This document shows, piece after piece, positions 17,664 to 25,361 of a stretch of DNA of 64,000 nucleotides. The stretch lies in contig NZ_JARUKV010000002.1 of the NCBI RefSeq assembly GCF_029688865.1, positions 1-64,000 on the forward strand, read 5' to 3'. Position numbers and translations under genes: made by a program. Source of the stretch: Natronococcus sp. A-GB7 (GTDB lineage: Archaea; Halobacteriota; Halobacteria; Halobacteriales; Natrialbaceae). Within the stretch, counting starts at the first letter, position 1. Each line of letters opens with the position of its first letter. Below the pieces are notes generated by a model. It worked only from the letters and a program-made list of their open reading frames with translations, was not told the DNA's origin and ran no database searches.

Positions 17664-17733
17664 TTGCGGGCCGTCAGCCCGCAACCGGATGACGTGGCGA
17701 CGGAACCGCCACGCGACCGGCCGTAGGCCGGTC
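17664..17733. repeat. Three tandem perfect stem-loops
   Basis: Three hairpins follow each other: 17664-17684 (8-bp stem TTGCGGGC, 5-base loop), 17693-17713 (7-bp stem CGTGGCG, 7-base loop) and 17715-17733 (8-bp stem GACCGGCC, 3-base loop). Arms share no sequence with one another. They lie 29 bases beyond the stop of the leftward TRAM gene, so they could shape the 3' end of that mRNA or be part of a structured RNA. Confidence 0.65.
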
Positions 17734-17761
17734 ACGATACCCCGTGAAAGGAGTTCGTTCC

Positions 17762-18169
17762 TTAGAACGTGTCTTCGATGATCTCGCCGACCGCGAAGTT
17801 CGACTTGACCTCGGTGATCTCGACCTTGACGCGCTCGCCGACGTCGGCGCCCGGAACGATGATCACGTAGCCTCGCTCGACGCGAGCGATCCCGTCGCCC
17901 TGCTTGCCGATGTCCTCGATCTCGACGTATCGAGTCTCGTTGACGTCGACCGGTGGCTGCGGTTCCGACGGCGCAGTCTTGGGCTGGGACGTCGATGCGG
18001 ACGACTCCTCGGTTGTTTCATCACGAGAGATGAGCGCGACGCGGTAGACGTCACCGGCGTCGATATCGCCGGTTTCGACTTCCTGTCGTGGCACCTCGAT
18101 GACGTACCGATCCTCTTCCTCCGAGACTTCCGTACTGAACAAACACAGCAGTTTTTCAGATATTTCCAC
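17762..18169 (-). CDS. TRAM-domain RNA-binding protein
   Basis: The 135-residue protein has an N-terminal helical segment beginning VEISEKLLCLF, a Ser/Pro-rich linker and a C-terminal TRAM beta-barrel (VEIEDIGKQGDGIARVERGYVIIVPGADVGERV), an RNA-binding domain found in tRNA methylthiolases and archaeal cold-response RNA chaperones. I place the start at GTG 18169, because the family usually begins at EISEKLLCLF; a TTG at 18202 would add 11 residues. It follows the radical SAM gene by about 100 bases on the same strand. It probably acts as an RNA chaperone (inference). Confidence 0.87.
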   Translation of the reverse strand: MEISEKLLCLFSTEVSEEEDRYVIEVPRQEVETGDIDAGDVYRVALISRDETTEESSASTSQPKTAPSEPQPPVDVNETRYVEIEDIGKQGDGIARVERGYVIIVPGADVGERVKVEITEVKSNFAVGEIIEDTF

Positions 18170-18268
18170 AGGTAGACCCTCGACTTTGACTCTGCGTGCC
18201 AACCGTAATAGAACTACCGAACGACTACCGTGGTGTCCTGTGGCACTCGCGGGACGTCACCACACCCG

Positions 18269-19993
18269 TCAGTCGGCGCGCTCGAGCGGCCGAATCGTCG
18301 CGAACCCCTCGAGATCGACCTCGCCGCCGAACTCGGCGTCGGCAACGGAGTCGTAGGGTCGGTTGACGACGATGTCTCCTGCAGTCGAACTCCCGATGCC
18401 GGGGATGGTCGTCAGCTCGTCCATCGACGCCTCGTTGAGATCGAGCGGGTACGGCACGCCGGTCACCGACCGGTAGCCGTGGTCGACGACGGCGATGTCG
18501 GTCGTCGTTCCCAGCGGGCGCTCGCCCGGGATGCCGACCAGCAGCGGGTAGGTGCCCAGCTGGCGGCCGAACGTCTTCCCGTCCTGGTGGTACTCGAGGT
18601 GGACGTCCGGCAACACCGTTCCGAGCGGGGCGACGCGGGCGAGCATCGGGTTGTCGATCTCCTCGCGGACCTGCCGTTTGTAGCGCTTGAAGAGCTTCTT
18701 GTGCTCGTTTGCGATCTCGGCGCCGGTATCGCTCATCTCGGTGCCGTCGAACGACATCACCTGCCGGATGTTCACCCGACGGAGCATGTACCCCTCGTCG
18801 TACACCCGGTGGAGAAACTCGAGGTTGCGCTCGTAGGTCTCCTCGCGCTCGCCCTTGAGCCCGTGCAAGAGGTTGATGCCAGGCAGGAGCTTGGGGAGAC
18901 GGGTTGGCACATCCTCCTCCGGGCCGTTCGGGTCGTCCGGTCCTCCCGGCCGCCATCCCGCCTCCTCGTTGACGATCTTGACGGCCTCGAAACACTCCTC
19001 GGCGGTGACGTTGAGGTTGTTCTCCTCCTGGACCAGCGGGTCCGCGGACTCGAGGCCAAAGGCCGCGGTGTCGCCGGGCGTGTTGTGCTCGGCGATGATT
19101 CGAATCCCCTCCCGGCTCTTTTCGGGCCACTCGACGATCGTAATGGGGTTCATGTTGTCGAGGTGGAGCGTCTCGAGGTCGGGCGCGACCTCGCGGATCC
19201 CGCCGTACAGCGAGCGAAGGGCGTCGGGGTTGGGCGCCTCGCCGTCGCCGCCATAGGCGAGGATGTCGGCCTGGCGGCCGATCCGGAAGTGCCGAACGCC
19301 GAGATCGGAGAGGGCGTCGACCTCGCCGACGACTGACGGTGGCGGTCGGAACGTCGGATTCCCGTAGAGGGGTTCGGTACAGAACGAACACCGGTAGGCA
19401 CAGCCCCGCGAGGTCTCGAGTTCGGCGATCAGGTACTCGGGGTGGTTCGGGTGCTGCTCGACGATGAACGCGCCCTCCTGTGCCCACCGCGAGACCTCGT
19501 CGACATCGCGCATCCGGTTGGAAAATCCTTCGAGACCGCTCTCGACCAGATCGTGGACGGCGGCCTCGACATCACCCTTGGCGACGAAGTCGAAGTCCAG
19601 GTCCTGGCGCTCGGTTTCGGTGCCGCCGGCGTTCTCGTCGCCGACGCCGAACTTCACGGGGCCGCCCATCAGGCTCGTGCCGCTGGCGGTCCACGCCAGT
19701 TTGCGCACCTCGTCGGGCTCGGCAGGCGTGCCGCCGACGTACTTTCCGGGGACGGTCATCCCCCCCAGATAGCACAGCAGATCGGCCTCGTCTACGTCGC
19801 GCCACCGATCGGGCTCGTCGCGCAGGCCGTCGATCGTGTGGTACGTGATCTTCTCTCGGGGAACGCCCGCGTCGACAAGCGCCCCTGCGGTGTAGCGGGG
19901 GTACGTCGAGATGTACGGCGGCACCCCGAAGTGAGCGGGTTCGTCGACGTAGCCGTCGACGATCGTCACCGACAGCGTCTCGGGGTCAGTCAT
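18269..19993 (-). CDS. Radical SAM protein with N-terminal cobalamin-like region and C-terminal HhH motif
   Basis: The 574-residue protein has the CxxxCxxC iron-sulfur motif at C198, C202, C205 (SRGCAYRCSFC), an N-terminal Rossmann-like region with CYLGGMTVPGKY, and a C-terminal helix-hairpin-helix (LNEASMDELTTIPGIGSSTA) suggesting nucleic-acid contact. It fits the uncharacterised archaeal radical SAM group COG1031. The reaction is unknown; the combination with HhH and the downstream TRAM protein suggests RNA or DNA modification (inference). A perfect hairpin lies about 50 bases upstream of the start. Confidence 0.9.
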   Translation of the reverse strand: MTDPETLSVTIVDGYVDEPAHFGVPPYISTYPRYTAGALVDAGVPREKITYHTIDGLRDEPDRWRDVDEADLLCYLGGMTVPGKYVGGTPAEPDEVRKLAWTASGTSLMGGPVKFGVGDENAGGTETERQDLDFDFVAKGDVEAAVHDLVESGLEGFSNRMRDVDEVSRWAQEGAFIVEQHPNHPEYLIAELETSRGCAYRCSFCTEPLYGNPTFRPPPSVVGEVDALSDLGVRHFRIGRQADILAYGGDGEAPNPDALRSLYGGIREVAPDLETLHLDNMNPITIVEWPEKSREGIRIIAEHNTPGDTAAFGLESADPLVQEENNLNVTAEECFEAVKIVNEEAGWRPGGPDDPNGPEEDVPTRLPKLLPGINLLHGLKGEREETYERNLEFLHRVYDEGYMLRRVNIRQVMSFDGTEMSDTGAEIANEHKKLFKRYKRQVREEIDNPMLARVAPLGTVLPDVHLEYHQDGKTFGRQLGTYPLLVGIPGERPLGTTTDIAVVDHGYRSVTGVPYPLDLNEASMDELTTIPGIGSSTAGDIVVNRPYDSVADAEFGGEVDLEGFATIRPLERAD

Positions 19994-20043
19994 AGCGGCC
20001 GATAGCGCCTCGAGCGGTAAAACGGTGACTACACGAAAGCCCC

Positions 20044-20070
20044 GACGCGCCGGACCACGTCCGGCGCGTC
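20044..20070. repeat. Perfect 11-bp stem-loop upstream of radical SAM gene
   Basis: GACGCGCCGGA and TCCGGCGCGTC form a perfect 11-bp stem with a five-base loop. It sits in the 252-base gap between divergent genes, 50 bases before the radical SAM ATG. It could be a leader structure for that mRNA or an operator. Otherwise the gap holds no gene. Confidence 0.6.
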
Positions 20071-20245
20071 GCCCCCTTCAGCCCCGCCCGGCAGTGGACG
20101 GCTGGGAGGCGAAACCGCGGATCGGTCGGTCGGCCGACGCCGACGGCTCGCTCGAGGGGCGACGCCACCGTGATCGATCCGATCGGTCCGCTCGAAGCGT
20201 GCCGTAACCCCGACGTTGATGATCGTCGTGACGCTACTATCGTGT

Positions 20246-20404
20246 ATGCCACCAACCGAGGAGATCGTCTGTACCGCCGAAGACTGCTTTCTCGACCTCT
20301 TCGAGAACCACTACACCTACGACGTCCCCGACGACTTCGACGTCTCGGAGCTGTCCTGTCCGGTCTGTGGCGGCACCGACTGTCTGAAACCGGTCGAGCT
20401 GTAA
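20246..20404 (+). CDS. Small zinc-finger-like protein (52 residues)
   Basis: The peptide MPPTEEIVCTAEDCFLDLFE...LSCPVCGGTDCLKPVEL has cysteine pairs C9/C14 and CPVCGGTDC, enough for one zinc site. Strong haloarchaeal composition and tight length support a real gene. The ATG at 20246 is chosen over an upstream in-frame start at 20216. Small CxxC proteins of this kind are common in haloarchaea and often regulatory; function here is unknown. Confidence 0.8.
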   Translation: MPPTEEIVCTAEDCFLDLFENHYTYDVPDDFDVSELSCPVCGGTDCLKPVEL

Positions 20405-20488
20405 CCTCTTCCAGAAACACTGTACAGTCCCGTAGTTTCCGCGCCACAATCACTAAGAACGAGCCGAGCGTACCGTTCGAACCTGACC

Positions 20489-20560
20489 ATGATCAGGATC
20501 CCTCGGCCGTCGTCGTGCTCGGGTCGGCCGCGTTCGCTCCGCGGGGTGGGTCGCCGATGA
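20489..20560 (+). CDS. Possible 23-residue upstream frame overlapping the hsp20 start
   Basis: An ATG at 20489 opens a 23-codon frame (MIRIPRPSSCSGRPRSLRGVGRR) whose TGA overlaps the Hsp20 ATG as ATGA. It would allow translational coupling. A weak TATA-like ACTAAGA lies about 34 bases upstream. The Arg-rich product looks like out-of-frame DNA, so confidence is low. Confidence 0.2.
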   Translation: MIRIPRPSSCSGRPRSLRGVGRR

Positions 20561-21024
20561 GCCTCTCGAGTCTCGCGGACGCGGTCGGCGCCGCGCTCTA
20601 CCGCCAGGTCGGCCGCGCGAACGGTCGCGTACAGCGCCACCGCCCCCTGGCGGTCGACGTCCTCGAGAACGAGACCGGCTACCTCGTCGTCTTCGACGCC
20701 CCCGGTACCGGCCCCGACGACATCCAGGTCCGCTACCTCGAGGGGACGGTCACGGTCAAGATCGATCGCTTCCGGCAGTTCCACGACGGCTACGAGATGC
20801 GCTTTCCCGGCCGCGGGATGGAACTCGAGGGCGAGGCCGACCTCCCCGGCGACGCGCTCGTCGAACCCGATGCGGGGACGGCAACGCTCTCTGAAACGGG
20901 GGCCCTGCGGATCGAGATTCCGAAACACTCGGCGATCGACGACGGCGAGATCGAGGACGCCTCGACGGCCGAGGACGCGAGCGATACCGAGCCCGGGACC
21001 GACGAGATCCCGATCGACGACTAG
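20557..21024 (+). CDS. Hsp20/alpha-crystallin-family small heat-shock protein
   Basis: The 155-residue protein has a short N-terminal helix (MSLSSLADAVGAALY), an alpha-crystallin core (AVDVLENETGYLVVFDAPG ... VTVKIDRFRQFHDGYEMRFPGRGM) and a closing strand with LSETGALRIEIPKH matching the A-x-x-x-n-G-v-L pattern. It likely holds unfolded proteins for the thermosome. The acidic tail is halophilic. Upstream in-frame starts to 20170 encode unlikely sequence. It overlaps the convergent FAD gene by four bases. Confidence 0.9.
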   Translation: MSLSSLADAVGAALYRQVGRANGRVQRHRPLAVDVLENETGYLVVFDAPGTGPDDIQVRYLEGTVTVKIDRFRQFHDGYEMRFPGRGMELEGEADLPGDALVEPDAGTATLSETGALRIEIPKHSAIDDGEIEDASTAEDASDTEPGTDEIPIDD

Positions 21025-22214
21025 TTCTCCCGAATCGTCATCCCCTCGACGACGTCGAACGCCTCGTCGCCGTCGAAGCGGGTCGGATCGAAGGGGTCGA
21101 TCCCCTCGCCGCCCAGCACCTGGTCGGCGATGCGCTCGCCGATCGCGGGCGCGCGCATGAACCCGTGGCCCTGGAACCCGGTGGCGACGTACAGCCCGTC
21201 CTCGAGCTCGCCCACCAGCGGGTCCCGGTCGGGCGTCGCCGTGCACAGCCCCGCCCACGCCCGCACGACGTCGTCTGGCTCGAGGTGGATCCCCGAAACT
21301 CGGTGGTCGACGCGCTCGAGTAAGTCCGTCGCGAACCCCGGCGAGGCGTCGCGATCGTAGTCGTCGGGATCGGCCTCGACGTACTCGGTGCCGTCGCCCG
21401 CCAGCACCCCCTCGGCGTGGGGCCGCAGGTAGAACTCCCCGGTCGCGTCGTAACACATCGGCTCGGCGAGCGCGCAGTCGGCGACCAGCGCCTGCACGCG
21501 GTAGGGCTTCATCGCGATCGAAACCCCGGCGTCCGCGAGCACCTCCTTCGTGTGGGCGCCCGCGGCGACGAGCACGGCGTCGACCTCGTGGGCGCTCCCG
21601 TCCGCATCGCACACGACGCGGGCGGGGTCGGTCCGAACCCGAACCGGCGTCTCCGGGCGCAGCGTCGCACCGGCCCCATCGGCGGCCGCCGCGAGACAGG
21701 CCGTATACTTGGCAGGATCGGTGTAGCCCGCGGCGCCGGCGATCCCCGCGACCGCGACGTCGTCGGTCCGCAGCGCCCGGAACCGTTCCGCGAGCTCGTC
21801 GCCGTCGACCTCGAGCGCGATCGTCCCGTTCTCCTGCATGCGCGTGATCTGGTCGCGAAGCGCCTCGGCGTTGCGCTCGTCGTCCTCTCGAGCGAGCCAG
21901 ACGTAGGGACACTCGACGAACGGGAACGTATCGTCGCCCGACAGCTCCCGGAAGCGCTCGATCGAGTCGCTACCGATCTCGGCGTCCAGCGGGTCGGCGA
22001 AGGCGTCGTAACAGACTCCCGCCGCGCGCCCGCTCGAGCCGCTCGCGATCGTCCCGCGGTCGTACAGCGTCACGTCGGCGCCCTCCCGCGCCAGGTCGTA
22101 GGCCGCAGTCGCGCCGATCGCGCCCGCGCCGACGACGGCCACCTCGAGGTCCCGACCGCGCTCGGTGAAGGCGTCTGCCCCGACCGCGAGCTCGGGTGCC
22201 TCGTCTTCGCTCAT
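21021..22214 (-). CDS. FAD-dependent amine/amino-acid oxidoreductase (DAO family)
   Basis: The 397-residue protein begins with a dinucleotide-binding VAVVGAGAIGATAAYDLAREGADVTL and has SSGRAAGVCYD and the C-terminal GLYVATGFQGHGFMRAPAIGE typical of D-amino-acid or sarcosine oxidase-like enzymes. It likely oxidises a secondary amine or amino acid. The ATG overlaps the creatininase stop (ATGA), indicating a tight two-gene operon with a shared pathway. Substrate is not assigned. Confidence 0.9.
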   Translation of the reverse strand: MSEDEAPELAVGADAFTERGRDLEVAVVGAGAIGATAAYDLAREGADVTLYDRGTIASGSSGRAAGVCYDAFADPLDAEIGSDSIERFRELSGDDTFPFVECPYVWLAREDDERNAEALRDQITRMQENGTIALEVDGDELAERFRALRTDDVAVAGIAGAAGYTDPAKYTACLAAAADGAGATLRPETPVRVRTDPARVVCDADGSAHEVDAVLVAAGAHTKEVLADAGVSIAMKPYRVQALVADCALAEPMCYDATGEFYLRPHAEGVLAGDGTEYVEADPDDYDRDASPGFATDLLERVDHRVSGIHLEPDDVVRAWAGLCTATPDRDPLVGELEDGLYVATGFQGHGFMRAPAIGERIADQVLGGEGIDPFDPTRFDGDEAFDVVEGMTIREN

Positions 22215-22975
22215 CGCCCATCACGAGGCCAGCAGGCCTCGAGCGGGCGCTCGGCGAGCCAATCGAGCAGCGCCCCCAGTCGGTCGCGGCCGGTCTCGAA
22301 CAGCTGCCGACCCTTCTCGGGATCGGCCTGGGTCGGCCGTCCGACCGCGCCGCTCTCGGAGAAGTCGATCGTGTCGAAGCCGAGGACGGCGCCGTGGACC
22401 GACTCGCCCCAGCCCTCGCTCGCGCCTTCCTCGGCGGCCTCGAGCGCATCGGGTCGGACGAGGTCCTCGCGGAGGTGCCACAGCAGACTCGACTCGGCCG
22501 CGTCGGCGTGGCCGCCGTCCTCGTCGAACAGCTCGTCGGCCAGTTCGCCGACGGCGTCCCACCAGTTCCAGGGCGGGGCGAAGGCCGTCCGCTCCTCGCG
22601 CAGCCGACGGGCGGCCCGCCGGAGCGCCCCCGAGTTGCCGCCATGGCCGTTGACCACGACGACCTTCCGGACGCCCTGGTCGGCGAGGCTCGAGACCGTC
22701 TCCCGGACGTACTCCTCGAACGTCTCCGGGCCGACGTACAGCGTCCCGTCGAACTGGCGGTGGTGTTCGCTGACGCCGACGGGAAGCGTGGGGAGGACGA
22801 CCGCGTCCTCGCGGTCGGTCACTGTGTGAGCGAAGCCCTCGGCGGCCATGTGGTCCATCCCCAGCGGGAGCGCGGGGCCGTGCTGTTCGGTGCTTCCGAC
22901 GGGAAGGACGGCGACGGAAGCCGCCTCGAGGTCCTCGGCGGCCGCGGTCGTCGTCCGTTCGGCGAGCAACGTCAT
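22211..22975 (-). CDS. Creatininase-family metal hydrolase
   Basis: The 254-residue protein shows VLPVGSTEQHGPALPLGMDH, GVSEHHRQFDGT, VVVNGHGGNSG and HADAAESS, the metal-binding segments of the creatininase family. The family includes creatinine amidohydrolase, MftE and the archaeal riboflavin/F420 enzyme ArfB, so the substrate is ambiguous. The overlapping amine oxidase downstream could fit a creatinine-to-sarcosine route, but no creatinase is present. A TTATTT box (minus strand, 23001-23007) 28 bases upstream supports a leaderless mRNA. Confidence 0.88.
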   Translation of the reverse strand: MTLLAERTTTAAAEDLEAASVAVLPVGSTEQHGPALPLGMDHMAAEGFAHTVTDREDAVVLPTLPVGVSEHHRQFDGTLYVGPETFEEYVRETVSSLADQGVRKVVVVNGHGGNSGALRRAARRLREERTAFAPPWNWWDAVGELADELFDEDGGHADAAESSLLWHLREDLVRPDALEAAEEGASEGWGESVHGAVLGFDTIDFSESGAVGRPTQADPEKGRQLFETGRDRLGALLDWLAERPLEACWPRDGR

Positions 22976-23214
22976 ACCCGTCGATGGACGCCGGAGGGAC
23001 TTATTTGCACTGGACAGGATCGAAAAAATGGGATTGCAGGGATCCGTAGCGAACGATACGAGCGCGCTGTCGGATAGAGAAGTTCGACACGACGAATCAC
23101 CGTTTCACGCCGAAACCGCCGAACTATCCGCTCGCTCCCGACGAGCGTCGCCGTCCGTTCGCTCTCCACCAGGAGAACCCGAGCGGCAGATCACTACGAA
23201 AAATATCGTGAGGC

Positions 23215-23628
23215 CTACATGGCTCCAACTTGCTCTAAAAACGTGACGTTGTCCCAGTAGGCCACAATCGCAGTAATCTCGTCGTCATCGTTTCCACGGA
23301 GGATGAAGAGATGATCGATCCAGCACTCTTCGCCTCGGCTCGGGATTCCCCACAGCTCCTGCTCTTGGGTTCCACCGATAAACACTCGGATGAACGCGTC
23401 ACCGTTTTCGTCCTCGGTGATCCACTCCACCTCGTTGTGGAAGTCTGGAAAGGCGTCTATGAGCGCAGACCACGTCGCTGTGCCCACTTCGTGGACGGAC
23501 CCCCTGCCGTCTTCACCGAGCGGAACGTACCGCACCTCCGCATCCTCGGTTGCCAAACTCGCCATCCGCTCGACGTCCTGATCGTCGTACGCCTCGAAGA
23601 ACTCGCGAGCAGTGTCTTTTATTGGCAT
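23215..23628 (-). CDS. SnoaL-like/ester cyclase family protein
   Basis: This 137-residue protein has the cone-shaped NTF2 fold pattern of SnoaL-like proteins: REFFEAYDDQDVERMASLATEDAEVRYVP, FPDFHNEVEWI, and a C-terminal DHLFILRG...ITAIVAYWDNVTFLEQVG. Catalytic roles vary widely (cyclases, isomerases, binding proteins). I prefer ATG 23628 over the GTG one codon earlier. Base composition is less GC-rich than neighbours, and a TTCAGCACG motif like that at the 14.7-17.3 kb cassette lies 75-100 bases upstream of its start, hinting at acquisition. Confidence 0.85.
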   Translation of the reverse strand: MPIKDTAREFFEAYDDQDVERMASLATEDAEVRYVPLGEDGRGSVHEVGTATWSALIDAFPDFHNEVEWITEDENGDAFIRVFIGGTQEQELWGIPSRGEECWIDHLFILRGNDDDEITAIVAYWDNVTFLEQVGAM

Positions 23629-23704
23629 CACAGGGCACTATACGTTAACATACAGCATAATGCTTTCCAGGGTAGCAGTACGGATCGCAGCTCTCCGGTG
23701 TTGA

Positions 23705-23731
23705 CCGATGCAGAGCGTGGATTCAGCACGG
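23705..23731 (-). repeat. Cassette-end-like motif near the SnoaL gene
   Basis: GATTCAGCACG here resembles TATTCAGCACGC at the right end of the cassette near 17.3 kb and its inverted copy near 14.7 kb. The flanking CAGAGCG also recalls the left copy. It may be a remnant of the same mobile sequence. Confidence 0.35.
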
Positions 23732-23794
23732 CTGCTGAACCCGCTCGCTAACCGGGGGTTTCGATAGCGTGGAAAAACCGGAGACGGGCCGACG

Positions 23795-24574
23795 CTACTC
23801 GAGCAGCGGATCCAACCCTCGAGCGGGGTAGCCGACGACGGTCGTCGCGCCGGCCTCCCGGAGGGCGTCGGTCTGGTCGCTGACCTCCCGTTCGGTGCCG
23901 ACGAGCGCGTAGTCCCCCGCGGCCTTCAGCAGGACTTCACGCGCACGGCCGGTGGCGCTCGAGTCCGTCGCGCAGTCCTCGGGCAGGGCTCGAGCGACGG
24001 GGCGACGGCGGGCGACGTAGTCGCCGACGGCGTCGAGGACGGCGTCGTCCTCGTCGGCGAACACCGCGGGAGCGTAGACCGCGAGCTCACCCTCGAAGCC
24101 GGCCGCCCGCAGGGCCCGAAGCTCGCGGGGAGTCGACCGCGAGAGCAGGTCGTACTGGGTCGCCCCCGTCGCCATCGCGATCCGTTCGACGCTCTCGGAG
24201 CCCACCCAGGCGTCGGGGTCGGTCTCGAGGGCCGCACCCAGTCGGGGTGCGACGGCCCGCTCGCGTTCCTCGTCGGTGAGGTAGGCGGGGTGGCCGGCGA
24301 CCAGCACGCGCCCGACCGCGGCCGGCAGCTCGGAAAGCAGGGAGTCGTCGCCCAGCGGATCGAAGCCGTCGGCCCGGACCGGGGTCGTCACGAAGACGTC
24401 GGCGTCGGTCGACAGCGACTCGAGAACCGACGGTGCCGGGATGTGGTCCCGACCCTCGTAGTCGACGGCGATCGTCTCGGCGGGGATCGACGCGGCCAGG
24501 GAGACGTCACACTCCGCGGGTTTCAGCGCGATCCCGTCCAATCCGGCTCGGGCGACGGTGCTCGTGGTTAACAT
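23795..24574 (-). CDS. Luciferase-like hypothetical protein
   Basis: The 259-residue protein appears to be a haloarchaeal family of TIM-barrel character. The C-terminal segment KAAGDYALVGTEREVSDQTDALREAGATTVVGYP resembles the end of luciferase-like flavin or F420 monooxygenases, but N-terminal cofactor motifs are not obvious. No neighbours share its operon. Treat as hypothetical with a possible flavoenzyme ancestry. Confidence 0.7.
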   Translation of the reverse strand: MLTTSTVARAGLDGIALKPAECDVSLAASIPAETIAVDYEGRDHIPAPSVLESLSTDADVFVTTPVRADGFDPLGDDSLLSELPAAVGRVLVAGHPAYLTDEERERAVAPRLGAALETDPDAWVGSESVERIAMATGATQYDLLSRSTPRELRALRAAGFEGELAVYAPAVFADEDDAVLDAVGDYVARRRPVARALPEDCATDSSATGRAREVLLKAAGDYALVGTEREVSDQTDALREAGATTVVGYPARGLDPLLE

Positions 24575-24766
24575 TGGGACTTACCTCGCGCGACGAAAAG
24601 GTGGCTACGATCGGTGCGGAACGCGATCACTCGTCTGCGCGATCATAGACGCTCTGGGTGGTCGTCGCGCAAAAAGCTGACGTTTCGCGCAGGACTCGTC
24701 GTACCGACCTCACGGAAGACTGCAAGACGACTCGCGGTTTTCGGAACTGACGTACCGGAATCCGTG

Positions 24767-25357
24767 TTACAGCGTCGAGCGGTCGATACGCTCGGGCGCC
24801 TCGAACTCGGTCGTCAGCTCGAGCAGCTGGACCAGAATCCGACCCGTCGCTCCCCAGACGGTGTAGCCGTCGACGTGGAAGTAGTGGATAACGATGTCGC
24901 CGTAGTAGGGGTGATCGCGGCGCTCACACTCGTAGTTCGCGGGGTCGAGAAATCCCGACAGCGGAAGGACGACGATCTCCGCGACCTCGATCCCGTCGCG
25001 CTCGTACTCCCGGTCGGGCACCCGGGCGACGAAGGGGGTGACGGCGTACTCCGAGATCGTCCGAATATCGTCGAGCTGGCCGACGACCTCGGCCTCGTCG
25101 GGCTCGAGGCCGATCTCCTCGTTTGCCTCCCGCAGCGCGGTCGCGAGGATGGACTCGTCCTTCGGTTCGGCGCCGCCGCCGGGAAAGCTCATCTGGCCGG
25201 GGTGGTTGCCCAGGTCGTCGGACCGACGGGTGAACAGCAGGTAATCCTCCTCGTCGCGCTCGATCACCGGCGCGACGACGGCCGCGTCGTGTTCCTGGTC
25301 GTCGATGCCGATCGGGGGGTGGTCCGCGATCGGCGCGAGGGTCAGTCTCGGTCCCAT
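24767..25357 (-). CDS. Nudix hydrolase, CoA pyrophosphatase-like (NudL)
   Basis: The 196-residue protein has the CoA-pyrophosphatase signature LLFTRRSDDLGNHPGQMSFPGG directly before a complete Nudix box (GGGAEPKDES...REANEEIGL), with catalytic Glu residues in REANEE. It probably cleaves CoA or acyl-CoA into 4'-phosphopantetheine and 3',5'-ADP. It begins 4 bases after the upstream gene's stop, so the two are an operon. Confidence 0.9.
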   Translation of the reverse strand: MGPRLTLAPIADHPPIGIDDQEHDAAVVAPVIERDEEDYLLFTRRSDDLGNHPGQMSFPGGGAEPKDESILATALREANEEIGLEPDEAEVVGQLDDIRTISEYAVTPFVARVPDREYERDGIEVAEIVVLPLSGFLDPANYECERRDHPYYGDIVIHYFHVDGYTVWGATGRILVQLLELTTEFEAPERIDRSTL

Positions 25358-25361
25358 CTGA

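Larger units (their letters stand above)
17225..17761. other. 537-base gene-free region with repeats and stem-loops
   Basis: No convincing gene lies here; short open frames are Arg/Ser-rich and lack motifs. It contains the right inverted repeat (17273-17304), a stretch (about 17400-17640) resembling degenerate haloarchaeal intergenic repeat DNA rich in GCGAGC/GCTCG, and three consecutive stem-loops (17664-17733). Confidence 0.6.

Noticed and set aside
17274-17692. Short open frames in the gap after the FAD oxidase
   Set aside because: They are Arg/Ser-rich, overlap hairpins and repeats, and show no conserved feature.
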